Origin: Bacteroidaceae bacterium
GTDB taxonomy: Bacteria; Bacteroidota; Bacteroidia; Bacteroidales; Bacteroidaceae
Direction: 5' to 3'
Assembly: GCA_017622815.1 (NCBI GenBank)
Contig: JAGAQH010000004.1
Coordinates: 1 to 59,723 of the forward strand
Length of the DNA: 59,723 nucleotides
Positions 42,024-50,859 of the stretch are shown in pieces (positions within the stretch are counted from its first letter, which is position 1; the number at the start of each line of letters is the position of its first letter). The position numbers were made by a program, and so were the translations under genes. The notes below the pieces were generated by a model, which saw only the letters and a list, made by a program, of their open reading frames with translations, was not told where the DNA came from and ran no database searches.

Positions 42024-43869
42024 TGTCTACGGATATTAGATGTCGTTCCTCAAAAGTCTTTGCCTTCTCTTCACTCTCCGAGGACAAACCGCCGGTCAGA
42101 TACTGCTCCATCATCAGGGAACCTATCGGCACACCGAACGTGGCTCCCCAAATGCCGTTCTCCACATATACGCAGATGGCTATCTTGGGGTCGTTCATCG
42201 GAGCAAAGCCCATGAAGGCCGAATGGTCCTGACCGTGAGGATTCTGTGCCGTGCCCGTCTTGCCGCAAACCTCGTAGTGCGGAGAATTGGCAGCACGGCA
42301 AGTACCGGCAAGCACTGCCTGACGCATGCCCTGCACCACATATTCATAATTGGAGCGTTCGGCCATAGTGTAGCGACGGGTAGTGTACAACGTATCCAAC
42401 TCCTCGTCCTGAATGTCCTTAACCACATGGGGAGTGATGAACCATCCCCGGTTGGCTATGGTGGCGCCAAGGTTGGCAATCTGCAAGGGTGTGGCATTCA
42501 CCTCGCCCTGCCCTATGGAAATGGAAATGACGGTAAGGCCGTTCCACGACCCGCGGTATGCCTTGTCGTAATACGGAGCGTTGGGAATCATGCCACGTTT
42601 CTCGCCCGGAAGGTCCACGCCGAGGGCATAGCCGAAGCCCATGGATACCATATAGTCCTTCCATCTGGTCATGGCATCCTGCACGGTGGCATACTTCTTG
42701 CGGTTGGAGAACATCTGGAAGAGTCCCCAGCAGTAGTAACTGTTGCACGAAGTGGCCAAGGACGGCACCAGGGGAATGGGAGCGCCATGAGCATGGCATC
42801 CCACGGTAAGCCCCTTGAAACGGAAGCCCATGCTACACGGGAAGAGCGTCTGCGGCGTGATGATGCCTTCCTGCAGGAAGGTTAGTGCCTGAGTGGTCTT
42901 GAAGGTAGAGCCTGGAGGATACTGTCCCATGATGGCACGGTTAAGCAAGGGTTTGTGGGGATTGCGTGAAAGGATGTTGTTGTTGGCACCACGCTGACGT
43001 CCCACCATCATACGGGGATCGTAGGTGGGGCTGCTGACCATACAAAGTATCTCGCCTGTGGAGGGTTCTATGGCCACGATGCCGCCCTTCTTGCCCGTCA
43101 TCAGGCGTTCGCCAAGAGCCTGCAAGTCCACGTCTATGGACAGGGTGAGGTTCTTGCCGGGAACAGGAGGCTCGTCGAACTTGCCATCCTGATAGCGTCC
43201 CTTGATACGTCCGCGGGAGTCGCGCAGAAGGATCTCCACGCCCTTTTCGCCACGCAACTGTTCCTCGTACTGGCGTTCTATACCAAGTTTGCCGATATAG
43301 TCACCGCTACGGTAATAGTCGTCACGCTCGATATCCTTTGGCCCCACCTCGCCTACGTCTCCCAGAACGTGTGCAGCATAGGGGAAGGAGTACTGGCGAA
43401 TACTTCGCTTCTGTATGTAGAAGCCGGGATAACAGAAGAGTTTCTCGCGGAAGGTACTGAACTCCTCGGCCGACAACTGGCTCATGAACAACTGCTGCGT
43501 GTAGCGGCTATAGCCCGGATTGCGTCTCGGGTCGCGGATTTCATCCATGCGGCGTCTGTACCACTCAGGTGTGATGCCCAGAGTATTGCACAAGTCCACC
43601 GTATCAACGCCCTCCTGCTCCTTCATCACCACCATTATGTCATAGGCAGGCTGGTTGTACACCAGCAGTTTGCCGTTGCGGTCGATTATGGCACCACGGG
43701 CCGGGAAAAGGATATGTTTGAGGAAAGCATTGCTATCGGCATTCTTCTTGAAATCCTCGCTAAGCAGTTGCAAGGTGAAGAGCCTGAGGATATATGTGAA
43801 TATGATTACGCAGGCGATGCCCCCCAGCACATACTTGCGTTTGCCCAGTTCATACTTCTTCTTCTCCAT
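41998..43869 (-). CDS. mrdA: Penicillin-binding protein 2 (transpeptidase)
   Basis: 623 residues. One N-terminal membrane segment (about 13-35), a PBP dimerisation domain (about 50-230) and a transpeptidase domain with Ser321-x-x-Lys324 (GSTFKTT), Ser374-Cys-Asn376 and Lys537-Thr-Gly (CGKTGTAQ). It cross-links peptidoglycan made by RodA during side-wall growth. Eight bases after mreD. Confidence 0.95.
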   Translation of the reverse strand: MEKKKYELGKRKYVLGGIACVIIFTYILRLFTLQLLSEDFKKNADSNAFLKHILFPARGAIIDRNGKLLVYNQPAYDIMVVMKEQEGVDTVDLCNTLGITPEWYRRRMDEIRDPRRNPGYSRYTQQLFMSQLSAEEFSTFREKLFCYPGFYIQKRSIRQYSFPYAAHVLGDVGEVGPKDIERDDYYRSGDYIGKLGIERQYEEQLRGEKGVEILLRDSRGRIKGRYQDGKFDEPPVPGKNLTLSIDVDLQALGERLMTGKKGGIVAIEPSTGEILCMVSSPTYDPRMMVGRQRGANNNILSRNPHKPLLNRAIMGQYPPGSTFKTTQALTFLQEGIITPQTLFPCSMGFRFKGLTVGCHAHGAPIPLVPSLATSCNSYYCWGLFQMFSNRKKYATVQDAMTRWKDYMVSMGFGYALGVDLPGEKRGMIPNAPYYDKAYRGSWNGLTVISISIGQGEVNATPLQIANLGATIANRGWFITPHVVKDIQDEELDTLYTTRRYTMAERSNYEYVVQGMRQAVLAGTCRAANSPHYEVCGKTGTAQNPHGQDHSAFMGFAPMNDPKIAICVYVENGIWGATFGVPIGSLMMEQYLTGGLSSESEEKAKTFEERHLISVDNGFGKQER

Positions 43870-43877
43870 TCATTCTG

Positions 43878-44387
43878 TCATTTTTCCTTGGATGAAAGCA
43901 GCAGTTCTATGGATATGGCCAGCAGCATGGACAAGACGTAACTGCCAAGGAAGCGCAAGAGCAGGTCCATGGCGTTGAAGAATGTGAACGCCTCCAAAGT
44001 GAAATATACCACATGATGTACGGCCATCAGTATGGCGATATAGGCAAAATACGTGTACTTGCCCATCAGGCCGATACCGGGGATGGCATCCTCCACGGCA
44101 TCCTTGGGTGCCATAGCATGCAGGAGGGGATATTGTACAAAGGCTGCAAGAGTCATGGCACCGGCAGCCACACCGGGCGAATTGCTAAAAGCATCAAGCA
44201 CAAGACCGGTAAAGAAGGCCATGAACATGTTTCCGATACGACCTGCATTCAGGGGCACATGAAACAGCACCATGACACCAAGCAAGGGCACGGCATAGCC
44301 CCACAGGTTTACATGGTTGAGCACCATAACCTGCAAAAGCACAACCAGGAACATAATTCCCAGCCTATGGAACAAGGTTTGTATCAT
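43878..44387 (-). CDS. mreD: Rod shape-determining protein MreD
   Basis: 169 residues with five or six membrane segments (LGIMFLVVLLQVMVLNHVN; MFMAFFTGLVLDAFSN). MreD links MreC to the elongation complex. It overlaps the mreC 3' end by 23 nt. Identification rests on the hydrophobic pattern, the FFTGLVLDAF motif and the fixed operon position. Confidence 0.92.
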   Translation of the reverse strand: MIQTLFHRLGIMFLVVLLQVMVLNHVNLWGYAVPLLGVMVLFHVPLNAGRIGNMFMAFFTGLVLDAFSNSPGVAAGAMTLAAFVQYPLLHAMAPKDAVEDAIPGIGLMGKYTYFAYIAILMAVHHVVYFTLEAFTFFNAMDLLLRFLGSYVLSMLLAISIELLLSSKEK

Positions 44388-45186
44388 GGTCGTTCAGTAT
44401 TACTGCCACATCACGTACGTTGGCAAGGTCTGACGAAAGTTGTACCGTCAACTGATAACTGAGTCCATCCCTGCTGTCGCGGATCTGTATTATCCTACCC
44501 ACAAAAATACCTGGAGGGAAGACATTGCTGAAACCGCTTGTCTCAACGGCATCACCTACCTTGAAGTTGGCATGACGCGGGATATCGTCGAGGGTGGCGC
44601 ACAAGACATTTCCTCCATGCCAATGCAAATAGCCGAAGTAACGGCTTCCACGAAGACGGCAGGAGATACTTGACTTGCTGTTGAGCACAGACATGACAAC
44701 GGCATAATTGTCCGTTACCTGCGACACTATTCCCACAATGCCCGTTCCGCAGACCACACCCATTCTGGGCTTGACACCATCCTTGGCACCCTTGTCTATG
44801 GTAATATAATTGTCGCGCATGGTAATGCTGTTTCCCACCACATGTGCCGACAACACAGGCAATTCCTGCAACTTGGCGGCCAAGGTACGTTCCGTGTAGG
44901 AACTGTCGCGTTTCAGTTCGTTGACTTCATTGCGGAGCACCTCCAATTCGCGTTCCAACTGAAGGTTCCTGATCGTAAGTTCAGAATTCAGTTTGCCAAG
45001 ACTGAAATACGCCAGGCACTCCTGCTGCCATTCCTGAACCTGCCCCACCAGACGATTGGCGCCAGTAAACCACACGCTTCCCTGATAGCCGTTGAACGAC
45101 ACCAGCAAAGCAAGGCTGATACCCTCGAGAAGGAGAAGTACCAACCAGTGCGTGTATCTGCGTATCCAATCTATGATGCCTTGCAT
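44365..45186 (-). CDS. mreC: Rod shape-determining protein MreC
   Basis: 273 residues. An N-terminal membrane segment (13-31), a coiled coil (about 65-105, LNSELTIRNLQLERELEVLR) and a periplasmic beta domain (110-265, VVGNSITMRDNYITIDKG, GVVCGTGIVGIVSQV). It scaffolds PBP2 and RodA. 49 nt after mreB; the gap holds a 10-bp hairpin. Confidence 0.95.
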   Translation of the reverse strand: MQGIIDWIRRYTHWLVLLLLEGISLALLVSFNGYQGSVWFTGANRLVGQVQEWQQECLAYFSLGKLNSELTIRNLQLERELEVLRNEVNELKRDSSYTERTLAAKLQELPVLSAHVVGNSITMRDNYITIDKGAKDGVKPRMGVVCGTGIVGIVSQVTDNYAVVMSVLNSKSSISCRLRGSRYFGYLHWHGGNVLCATLDDIPRHANFKVGDAVETSGFSNVFPPGIFVGRIIQIRDSRDGLSYQLTVQLSSDLANVRDVAVILNDHDTNLVP

Positions 45187-45196
45187 ATTGACGGAA

Positions 45197-45222
45197 GCCT
45201 CATCCGTTTGTTCGGATGAGGC
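45197..45222. other. Intercistronic hairpin between mreB and mreC
   Basis: A perfect 10-bp stem GCCTCATCCG / CGGATGAGGC with a 6-nt loop. In the direction of the genes (minus) it is followed by TTCCGTC, not a T-run, so it is unlikely to stop transcription fully. It may set different mreB and mreC levels through mRNA stability. On the plus strand it is followed by CTTTGTTTT, but no plus-strand gene ends here. Confidence 0.6.
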
Positions 45223-45235
45223 CTTTGTTTTGCTG

Positions 45236-46255
45236 TTACATCAGGAAAGAGAACTCCTGTATGTGCTTCAATGCGATGCCTGTACCCTTTGCCACACAAT
45301 GCAGAGGATCCTCGGCCACGTGGAAGGGGATGTTTATCTTGTCTGTCAGTCGGCGTGCCAAACCCTTCAGCAATGCACCGCCACCGGCCAGGTAGATGCC
45401 GTTGTGCACGATGTCGGCATACAGTTCGGGGGGAGTCTCCTCCAATGCCTGCAGAATGGCGGTTTCAATCTTTGCAACCGTCTTCTCCAGACAACGCGCT
45501 ATCTCCTGGTAACATACGGGAACCTCCATGGGCAGGGCCGTAATACGGTTAGGGCCATGCACGATATAGTCCTCTGGGGCCTCGTCGCCAAGGTCGGTAA
45601 GGGCTGCACCTACATTTATCTTGATACGCTCGGCCATACGTTCGCTGACCTTCACGTTGTGCTGGCGAGACATATACTCCTGAATGTCGGCGGTGAGTTC
45701 GTCACCTGCCACACGAAGACTCTTGTCGGCCACGATACCACCCAAACTGATAACGGCAATCTCTGTGCTACCGCCACCTATGTCTACTATCATATTGCCC
45801 TCAGGTGCCAGGACATCCAAACCGATGCCTATGGCTGCGGCCATGGGTTCGTAGATGAGATACACCTCACGTCCGCCGGCATGCTCAGCACTGTCGCGCA
45901 CGGCACGCAACTCCACCTCGGTAGAACCACTGGGCACGCCAATGACCATCTTCAGGGAGGGGGTAAACAGGTGAGTACCTGTGTGTATCTTCTTGATAAG
46001 TCCACGCATCATCTGCTCGCAGGCATTGAAGTCTGCAATCACACCGTCGCGTAAGGGACGGATAGTGCGGATGTCGGGGTTAGTCTTCTCGTACATCATC
46101 TTGGCCTTTCCGCCTACGGCTATCATTTTCTCCGTACGACGGTCCAAGGCTACCACGCTGGGTTCATCCACCAAAACCTTGCCATCACTGATGATGATGG
46201 TGTTGGCGGTTCCCAAGTCCATGGCTATTTCTTTGGTAAAACTAAAGAATCCCAT
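45236..46255 (-). CDS. mreB: Rod shape-determining protein MreB (actin-like)
   Basis: 339 residues, the usual size. Actin-fold ATP-binding motifs: MDLGTANT (phosphate 1), VDIGGGSTEIAV (phosphate 2) and YLAGGGALLKG (adenosine). It forms filaments under the inner membrane that guide the elongation machinery. It lies 27 nt after purH and probably uses the purH promoter. Confidence 0.97.
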   Translation of the reverse strand: MGFFSFTKEIAMDLGTANTIIISDGKVLVDEPSVVALDRRTEKMIAVGGKAKMMYEKTNPDIRTIRPLRDGVIADFNACEQMMRGLIKKIHTGTHLFTPSLKMVIGVPSGSTEVELRAVRDSAEHAGGREVYLIYEPMAAAIGIGLDVLAPEGNMIVDIGGGSTEIAVISLGGIVADKSLRVAGDELTADIQEYMSRQHNVKVSERMAERIKINVGAALTDLGDEAPEDYIVHGPNRITALPMEVPVCYQEIARCLEKTVAKIETAILQALEETPPELYADIVHNGIYLAGGGALLKGLARRLTDKINIPFHVAEDPLHCVAKGTGIALKHIQEFSFLM

Positions 46256-46282
46256 TTACTCTGTTCCTGTTGTTGATGATGC

Positions 46283-46876
46283 TTACTTTACGAAATACTC
46301 GTGAATGGCTGTATCGTAGTGGCTGCTCACGCCGAATGCCTGTGCGGCGAACCACTTGCGGTCCTCTATGTCGCTCTCGCCGCCCTTCTTCTGGAGAAGT
46401 TCCAACAGGGGCTGGTACTCTGCCTTGCTGGGAACGATGATGACATCCTTGAAATTCTTTGCTCCGGCACGGATGAGGCTGATGCCGCCTATATCGATCT
46501 TCTCGATGATGTCTGCCTCGCTTGCACCGCTGGCCACGGTCTGCTCGAAGGGATAGAGGTCAACGATAACCAGGTCTATTGCAGGAATCTCGTACTTTTC
46601 CATCTGCTGAAGGTCGTCTTCCAACTCCCTGCGTCCCAGGATACCGCCGAACACCTTGGGATGAAGTGTCTTCACACGTCCGCCGAGGATACTGGGGTAA
46701 GAAGTGACGTCCTCCACCTTAACACATGGAATACCGAGACCCTCAATGAAGGACTGTGTGCCGCCTGTACTCAACAGTTCCACGCCCTGAGCGTGCAAAG
46801 TGCGGAGAATCTCATCGAGACCGTCCTTGTGGAATACGCTTACCAAAGCGCGCTTGATCTTTCTTGTCTGTGACAT
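46283..46876 (-). CDS. purH: Single-domain IMP cyclohydrolase (PurH N-terminal domain only)
   Basis: 197 residues, against about 510 for the usual two-domain PurH. The whole MGS-like IMP cyclohydrolase domain is present (LLSTGGTQSFIE, VTSYPSILGGRVKTLHPK, IDLVIVDLYPFEQTV, EKIDIGGISLIRAGAKN) and it ends cleanly at YDTAIHEYFVK. The AICAR formyltransferase domain is absent, and mreB begins only 27 nt later, so there is no broken remainder. It closes FAICAR to IMP; the transformylase must be encoded elsewhere. First gene of the elongation operon, with a TATCTTTG promoter. Confidence 0.9.
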   Translation of the reverse strand: MSQTRKIKRALVSVFHKDGLDEILRTLHAQGVELLSTGGTQSFIEGLGIPCVKVEDVTSYPSILGGRVKTLHPKVFGGILGRRELEDDLQQMEKYEIPAIDLVIVDLYPFEQTVASGASEADIIEKIDIGGISLIRAGAKNFKDVIIVPSKAEYQPLLELLQKKGGESDIEDRKWFAAQAFGVSSHYDTAIHEYFVK

Positions 46877-46923
46877 GTCGCTATTTATTTTATTGTTATT
46901 TTCCCTTATATTAAAGATGTGTG

Positions 46924-46931
46924 CAAAGATA
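46924..46931 (-). promoter_or_regulatory. -7 box TATCTTTG of the purH-mre-rod operon
   Basis: TATCTTTG on the minus strand, leader about 41 nt. It is the only box of this kind seen for the six-gene operon. Confidence 0.75.
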
Positions 46932-46974
46932 CATCTTTTTTGTCAAATTATGGTCAAGTCTACACTTTAATTTA

Positions 46975-46982
46975 TATCTTTG
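46975..46982 (+). promoter_or_regulatory. -7 box TATCTTTG of the LRR-GH20 gene
   Basis: TATCTTTG with a leader of about 21 nt. Divergent from the purH promoter 44 bp away. Confidence 0.75.
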
Positions 46983-47009
46983 CATCAACAATAACCAATA
47001 AAGACAGAA

Positions 47010-49085
47010 ATGAAGAAGTGCATGACACTGCTCATTGCCATGCTCGCCCTTGCAGGCACGCTGGCACAGGCACAGATTGTGAAAAAGGAAGGCGCCTTCC
47101 GTTGTGGAGGTTGGAACGATGATTTCCGCCAGTTGCGCGACCTACACTGGGACATGGAGGAACTGGACATGAGTCTGGCCGATTGCGACAGCATCAGGCA
47201 AAATGCCCTGCACTCACGCCATAGGCTAAAGAAGATTGTCTTTCCCGACAAACTCCGCATCATAGGGAGCCAGGCTCTGTTTGCCTGCGACAGCATTGAG
47301 AGCCTCATCCTGCCTGCCGGCACCGAAAGGATAGAGAGCCGTGCTTTCGGTAATTGCACAGGCCTGAAGACTCTCACCGTCCTCGCCCCCACCCCACCCC
47401 TATTGGCAGAGGACGCCTTCAGCGGAGTGGACGTCAGCAAGATAAGGCTCGTCGTGCCAAAGGGAGCCAAGAAGGCTTACAAGAGCGCCCCCAACTGGGA
47501 GCGTTTCTTCAAGAAACCCAGAACCGTGGCCGAACAATGCCCCGACGAGTATGCCATCATCCCAGTGCCCAACCGTATCTTCTACCACTCTGGCAAGACG
47601 CTCAGCACCAAGTCTTTGGGAAAGATAATTGCACCGGCATCCCTGGCCAACGAGCAGGAGCGCCTCAGGGAGGTTCTGAGCCATAGGCTCGGCATCAAGA
47701 ACTTCAACAAGGGCAAGCGCCCCATCACCCTCGGCATTGACAACAAGATTGGCGGCAAGGAGGCCTACAGGCTTGTCATTGACGAAAAGGGAATCAGCAT
47801 CACGGGTGCCGATGCCACGGGTGTGTTCTATGGTATAATGACCCTCGACCAGATGCTTGTCCCCGAGCAGGAGGGTGGAAGGCTGGCATACCTCAATGCC
47901 GTGACCGTAGAGGACAGCCCACGTACCGGGATGCGCGAACTGATGGTCGACCCCTGCCGCATATTCATCCCCTCCGAGGACCTGAAGGGCATGGTGGTGG
48001 AGATGGCCAGATACAAGATGAATGCCCTGCACCTGCACCTTACCGACGACCAGGCATGGCGCATAGAGATAAAGAAGTATCCCCGTCTGACGGAACTGGG
48101 AAGTTTCCGCGTTGGCATGGACGACATGCAGATGCCCATAGGCGGTTTCTACACCCAGGAGCAGATGAAGGAACTGGTTGCCTTCGCCTCGCAATACCAT
48201 GTGGAGATAATCCCCGAAATAGAGATGCCCGGCCATCAGGTGGCGGCCATACACTGCTACCCCGAACTGACGTGCGGAGCCGTACAGTTGCCCATACGCA
48301 CCACCTGCGGAGTATCCGACAACCTGCTTTGTCCCAGCAACGAGTTCACCTACGAGTTCCTGGAGAACGTCTTCACGGAACTATCTTCCGTCTTCACCTC
48401 AAAGTACGTACACCTTGGGGGCGACGAGGCTGGCAACCCTCCGCTTGAGTGCTGGTCGGGGTGCGAGAGTTGCCAGGCATTGCTGAAGGACATAATGTCC
48501 TCTCCCGACACCAAACCCCAACCGGGTTCCAGAAACGACAACTGGAGGTTGCAGAAGTACATGTTCGACCGTGTCATCGACTTCCTGCACAGGAAGTTGG
48601 ACAAGACGCCCATGTTCTGGTACGAAACCGATTTCCACGAGATACAGCCCGGCTGCATCGTCTTCGCATGGCGCCACGGACTTACCGCCACGGCCATCGA
48701 TGCGGCCATACGCTGCAACGCCAAAATCATGCTTTGCCCCGGCGAGCATTGCTATCTTGACTACCCTGCCGCCAAGGGCGACATGCCGGAGGTGAACTGG
48801 GGCATGCCCGTAACCTCACTGGCACAGACCTACAGACTTGACCCTGCATGGGGATACGGCAAGGACTTCGAGACCAACAACCTCTTCGGAGTGGCAGGCA
48901 CCCTGTGGAGCGAGTGCATCAACTCCACCGAGCGCCTCTACTACATGGCCTTCCCCCGTGCCCTGGCACTCAGCGAGGCAGGATGGAGCCAACAGAAGAA
49001 CCGCGACTATCAGGACTTCCTGAAGCGTCTTGCCCGCATCAGCCGCGACATGCACCGCCGTGGCATCTGCACGGCAAACCCGTAA
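47010..49085 (+). CDS. GH20 hexosaminidase with N-terminal BspA-like leucine-rich repeats, secreted
   Basis: 691 residues. Signal peptide (1-21, AQA-Q). Residues about 40-165 are leucine-rich repeats of the BspA/LRR_5 type (LKKIVFPDKLRIIGSQALFA, SIESLILPAGTERIESRAFG). A GH20 N-terminal domain follows (about 180-300), then the GH20 barrel from MRELMVDPCRIFIP (about 310 on), with the catalytic Asp472-Glu473 pair in VHLGGDEAGN. It releases terminal GlcNAc or GalNAc. BspA-type LRRs usually bind host or bacterial surface partners, so the fusion could anchor the enzyme to its target. Monocistronic, with its own promoter and terminator. Confidence 0.9.
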   Translation: MKKCMTLLIAMLALAGTLAQAQIVKKEGAFRCGGWNDDFRQLRDLHWDMEELDMSLADCDSIRQNALHSRHRLKKIVFPDKLRIIGSQALFACDSIESLILPAGTERIESRAFGNCTGLKTLTVLAPTPPLLAEDAFSGVDVSKIRLVVPKGAKKAYKSAPNWERFFKKPRTVAEQCPDEYAIIPVPNRIFYHSGKTLSTKSLGKIIAPASLANEQERLREVLSHRLGIKNFNKGKRPITLGIDNKIGGKEAYRLVIDEKGISITGADATGVFYGIMTLDQMLVPEQEGGRLAYLNAVTVEDSPRTGMRELMVDPCRIFIPSEDLKGMVVEMARYKMNALHLHLTDDQAWRIEIKKYPRLTELGSFRVGMDDMQMPIGGFYTQEQMKELVAFASQYHVEIIPEIEMPGHQVAAIHCYPELTCGAVQLPIRTTCGVSDNLLCPSNEFTYEFLENVFTELSSVFTSKYVHLGGDEAGNPPLECWSGCESCQALLKDIMSSPDTKPQPGSRNDNWRLQKYMFDRVIDFLHRKLDKTPMFWYETDFHEIQPGCIVFAWRHGLTATAIDAAIRCNAKIMLCPGEHCYLDYPAAKGDMPEVNWGMPVTSLAQTYRLDPAWGYGKDFETNNLFGVAGTLWSECINSTERLYYMAFPRALALSEAGWSQQKNRDYQDFLKRLARISRDMHRRGICTANP

Positions 49086-49103
49086 ACATAGAAGAATCAA
49101 AAG

Positions 49104-49141
49104 CAAAGGTCTTTACAACACAAGTAGAGACCTTTGTTTTT
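49104..49141 (+). terminator. Terminator of the LRR-GH20 gene
   Basis: A 9-bp stem CAAAGGTCT / AGACCTTTG followed by TTTTTG. The 49142-49374 spacer holds a short direct repeat (CATTAGCGT near 49154 and 49209, each followed by GCAACAGCCT) and no clear promoter box for the next operon. Confidence 0.85.
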
Positions 49142-49374
49142 GCCCAACCCGGCCATTAGCGTTACGATGGCAACAGCCTTTGTTTTTGAACAGGCGACAA
49201 AGACGGCATCATTAGCGTGCAACAGCCTAATGAGCGATTTGCGGTTATAACAACACACGACTTTTTTGAAAATTTTGTACGTTTCCTGTAACAGAGAGCG
49301 CTATATTCCCGTTTGCTTAGATAGAAGACGTAAATTTACGAGAACCTTTATTTAGCAAACCAAACACAGACAAC

Positions 49375-49905
49375 ATGAAGAAGATTATCCTATCACTGGC
49401 AATGCTCATAGTGGCATGCAGCGCCTTTGCACAAGATGCCGACCACCTCATGAAGCAATATCGGAAAGTAAAGGGGGCGGAGTACGAGAACATGACCAAA
49501 GTGTTCAAGAAGAAGGCAAAGAAAATGCAGTACATCGACCCGAAGGAGTTTGCCGTGGCACAGACACTGAAAAAGGTTGAAATACTACAAGTAAACCTGA
49601 ATGAGCGACAAAGAGAAGCCCTCACCGAAAACATCAAGAACATCGATGGCTACGAAAACCTGTACGAGAAGAAGAGCAACGTCACCGACTTTTTTAGTGA
49701 CACATGGACGCTTTTCCCTCTTGTCCAATATTATGGCATCGAGGAAAGCGGCACATTCAAGGATGTCATTATCCGCATAGACACAAGCAAGGACAACAAA
49801 TGCATCACCATCATTATACACATTGTGGGCGAAATGAGTGCCGAAGAGGTAATGCAGGCGGTAGAACTGAAAGAAGAAAAAAACATAACTATCAGTTCTG
49901 AGTAA
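49375..49905 (+). CDS. DUF4252-like secreted protein
   Basis: 176 residues. Signal peptide (1-20, AFA-Q), a DHLMKQYRKVKGAEYENMTK start, a conserved beta-helix pattern, and a variable Glu/Lys-rich end. It resembles the DUF4252 family, small periplasmic proteins of Bacteroidetes that are often coded beside an ECF sigma factor. First gene of a four-gene operon whose last gene is a second, diverged DUF4252 protein. Role unknown; envelope-stress sensing or response is inference from the sigma factor. Confidence 0.7.
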   Translation: MKKIILSLAMLIVACSAFAQDADHLMKQYRKVKGAEYENMTKVFKKKAKKMQYIDPKEFAVAQTLKKVEILQVNLNERQREALTENIKNIDGYENLYEKKSNVTDFFSDTWTLFPLVQYYGIEESGTFKDVIIRIDTSKDNKCITIIIHIVGEMSAEEVMQAVELKEEKNITISSE

Positions 49906-49929
49906 GGTACTGAAGAATCAAGTCCGACA

Positions 49930-50442
49930 ATGAGTCCGCAAGAGTTCAAGGAAAGGTTCATGCCCTACCACAGAATGCTATACCGGGTGGCATTCGGGTT
50001 CACCGGCAACGTGCAGGATGCAGAGGACCTGCTTCAGGACACCTTCATGCGGATGTGGCAAAAGCGCGACCTCCTTACGCATGAGACGACAAGCGAAGCC
50101 TACCTTATTATAATGATGAAGAACATCCATCTGGACAAGGTACGGCAGAAAGCGCCCGACACCTCCGCTCCCCTGGAGGATTGCAACGAACCCACGGAGC
50201 ATGGCCGTCCGGACACGAAAGCGGAAAGGAGGGACGAAGCCTTCCTGATGAAAAGCCTCATCGAACGCCTGCCACAAAAGGAGAGGGATGTAATGACAAT
50301 GTACGTGATTGAAGAACTTTCCTACGAAGAGATAGAATCGGCCACAGGCCTGAAACAGAACAACCTCAGACAGATAGTGATGCGAACACGAGAGAAACTT
50401 AAAGAACAATTCACCAAAATAGCACAATCATGGATGAAATGA
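49930..50442 (+). CDS. ECF-type RNA polymerase sigma factor
   Basis: 170 residues. Region 2 (about 1-75: LYRVAFGFTGNVQDAEDLLQDTFMRMW), a linker and region 4 (about 110-165: LPQKERDVMTMYVIEELSYEEIESATGL, the -35-binding helix-turn-helix). It would direct transcription of a stress or surface regulon, possibly its own operon. It lies 24 nt after the DUF4252-like gene and overlaps the next gene by 13 nt. Confidence 0.93.
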   Translation: MSPQEFKERFMPYHRMLYRVAFGFTGNVQDAEDLLQDTFMRMWQKRDLLTHETTSEAYLIIMMKNIHLDKVRQKAPDTSAPLEDCNEPTEHGRPDTKAERRDEAFLMKSLIERLPQKERDVMTMYVIEELSYEEIESATGLKQNNLRQIVMRTREKLKEQFTKIAQSWMK

Positions 50443-50858
50443 AATACCTGGATCTGGAAAGGACCGTTGAAGTCCACATTCCCGAAGGATTGGAAGAAAG
50501 GCTCTCCATGAAAATTGACCAATGGGCGAAAGACGAGGAGAGACACACCGTTCCGGCAACTGAAACGAAGACTCCCGCGAGAAGCATTTCCGCCAGATTC
50601 CGCCTTTACCGCAACATTGCCATAGCGGCATGTCTCTCGGCACTCATCTGCATAGCCGGCATCACAACCCTTGACGACAAGGTAGACATTGCCCACAGAG
50701 ACACATTCGATAACCCGGAACTGGCACGCATCGAGGCAGAAAAAGCACTCTATCTGCTTGCATACAATCTGGACAAGGGGATGAGGCATCTGGAAAAAGC
50801 CGAAGACATTACGGCCAAGACACGGCACACACTTAACAACACCCTAACATTAAAATGA
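50430..50858 (+). CDS. Putative membrane anti-sigma factor
   Basis: 142 residues. A cytoplasmic N-terminus of about 60 residues, one membrane segment (about 61-80, RNIAIAACLSALICIAGITT), then a short periplasmic part of about 60 residues. It has no CHCC zinc motif. The anti-sigma role is inferred from the single membrane segment and the 13-nt overlap with the sigma gene, which suggests matched synthesis of the two proteins. Confidence 0.65.
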   Translation: MDEMKYLDLERTVEVHIPEGLEERLSMKIDQWAKDEERHTVPATETKTPARSISARFRLYRNIAIAACLSALICIAGITTLDDKVDIAHRDTFDNPELARIEAEKALYLLAYNLDKGMRHLEKAEDITAKTRHTLNNTLTLK

Positions 50859-50859
50859 C

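Noticed and set aside
46256-46282. purH as a frameshifted or truncated pseudogene
   Set aside because: The domain ends cleanly and no AICAR transformylase sequence follows before mreB in any frame.
49142-49374. An ECF-sigma-type promoter before the DUF4252 operon
   Set aside because: Candidate GAACC and TTTG strings are present but no pair with convincing spacing could be picked out by eye.
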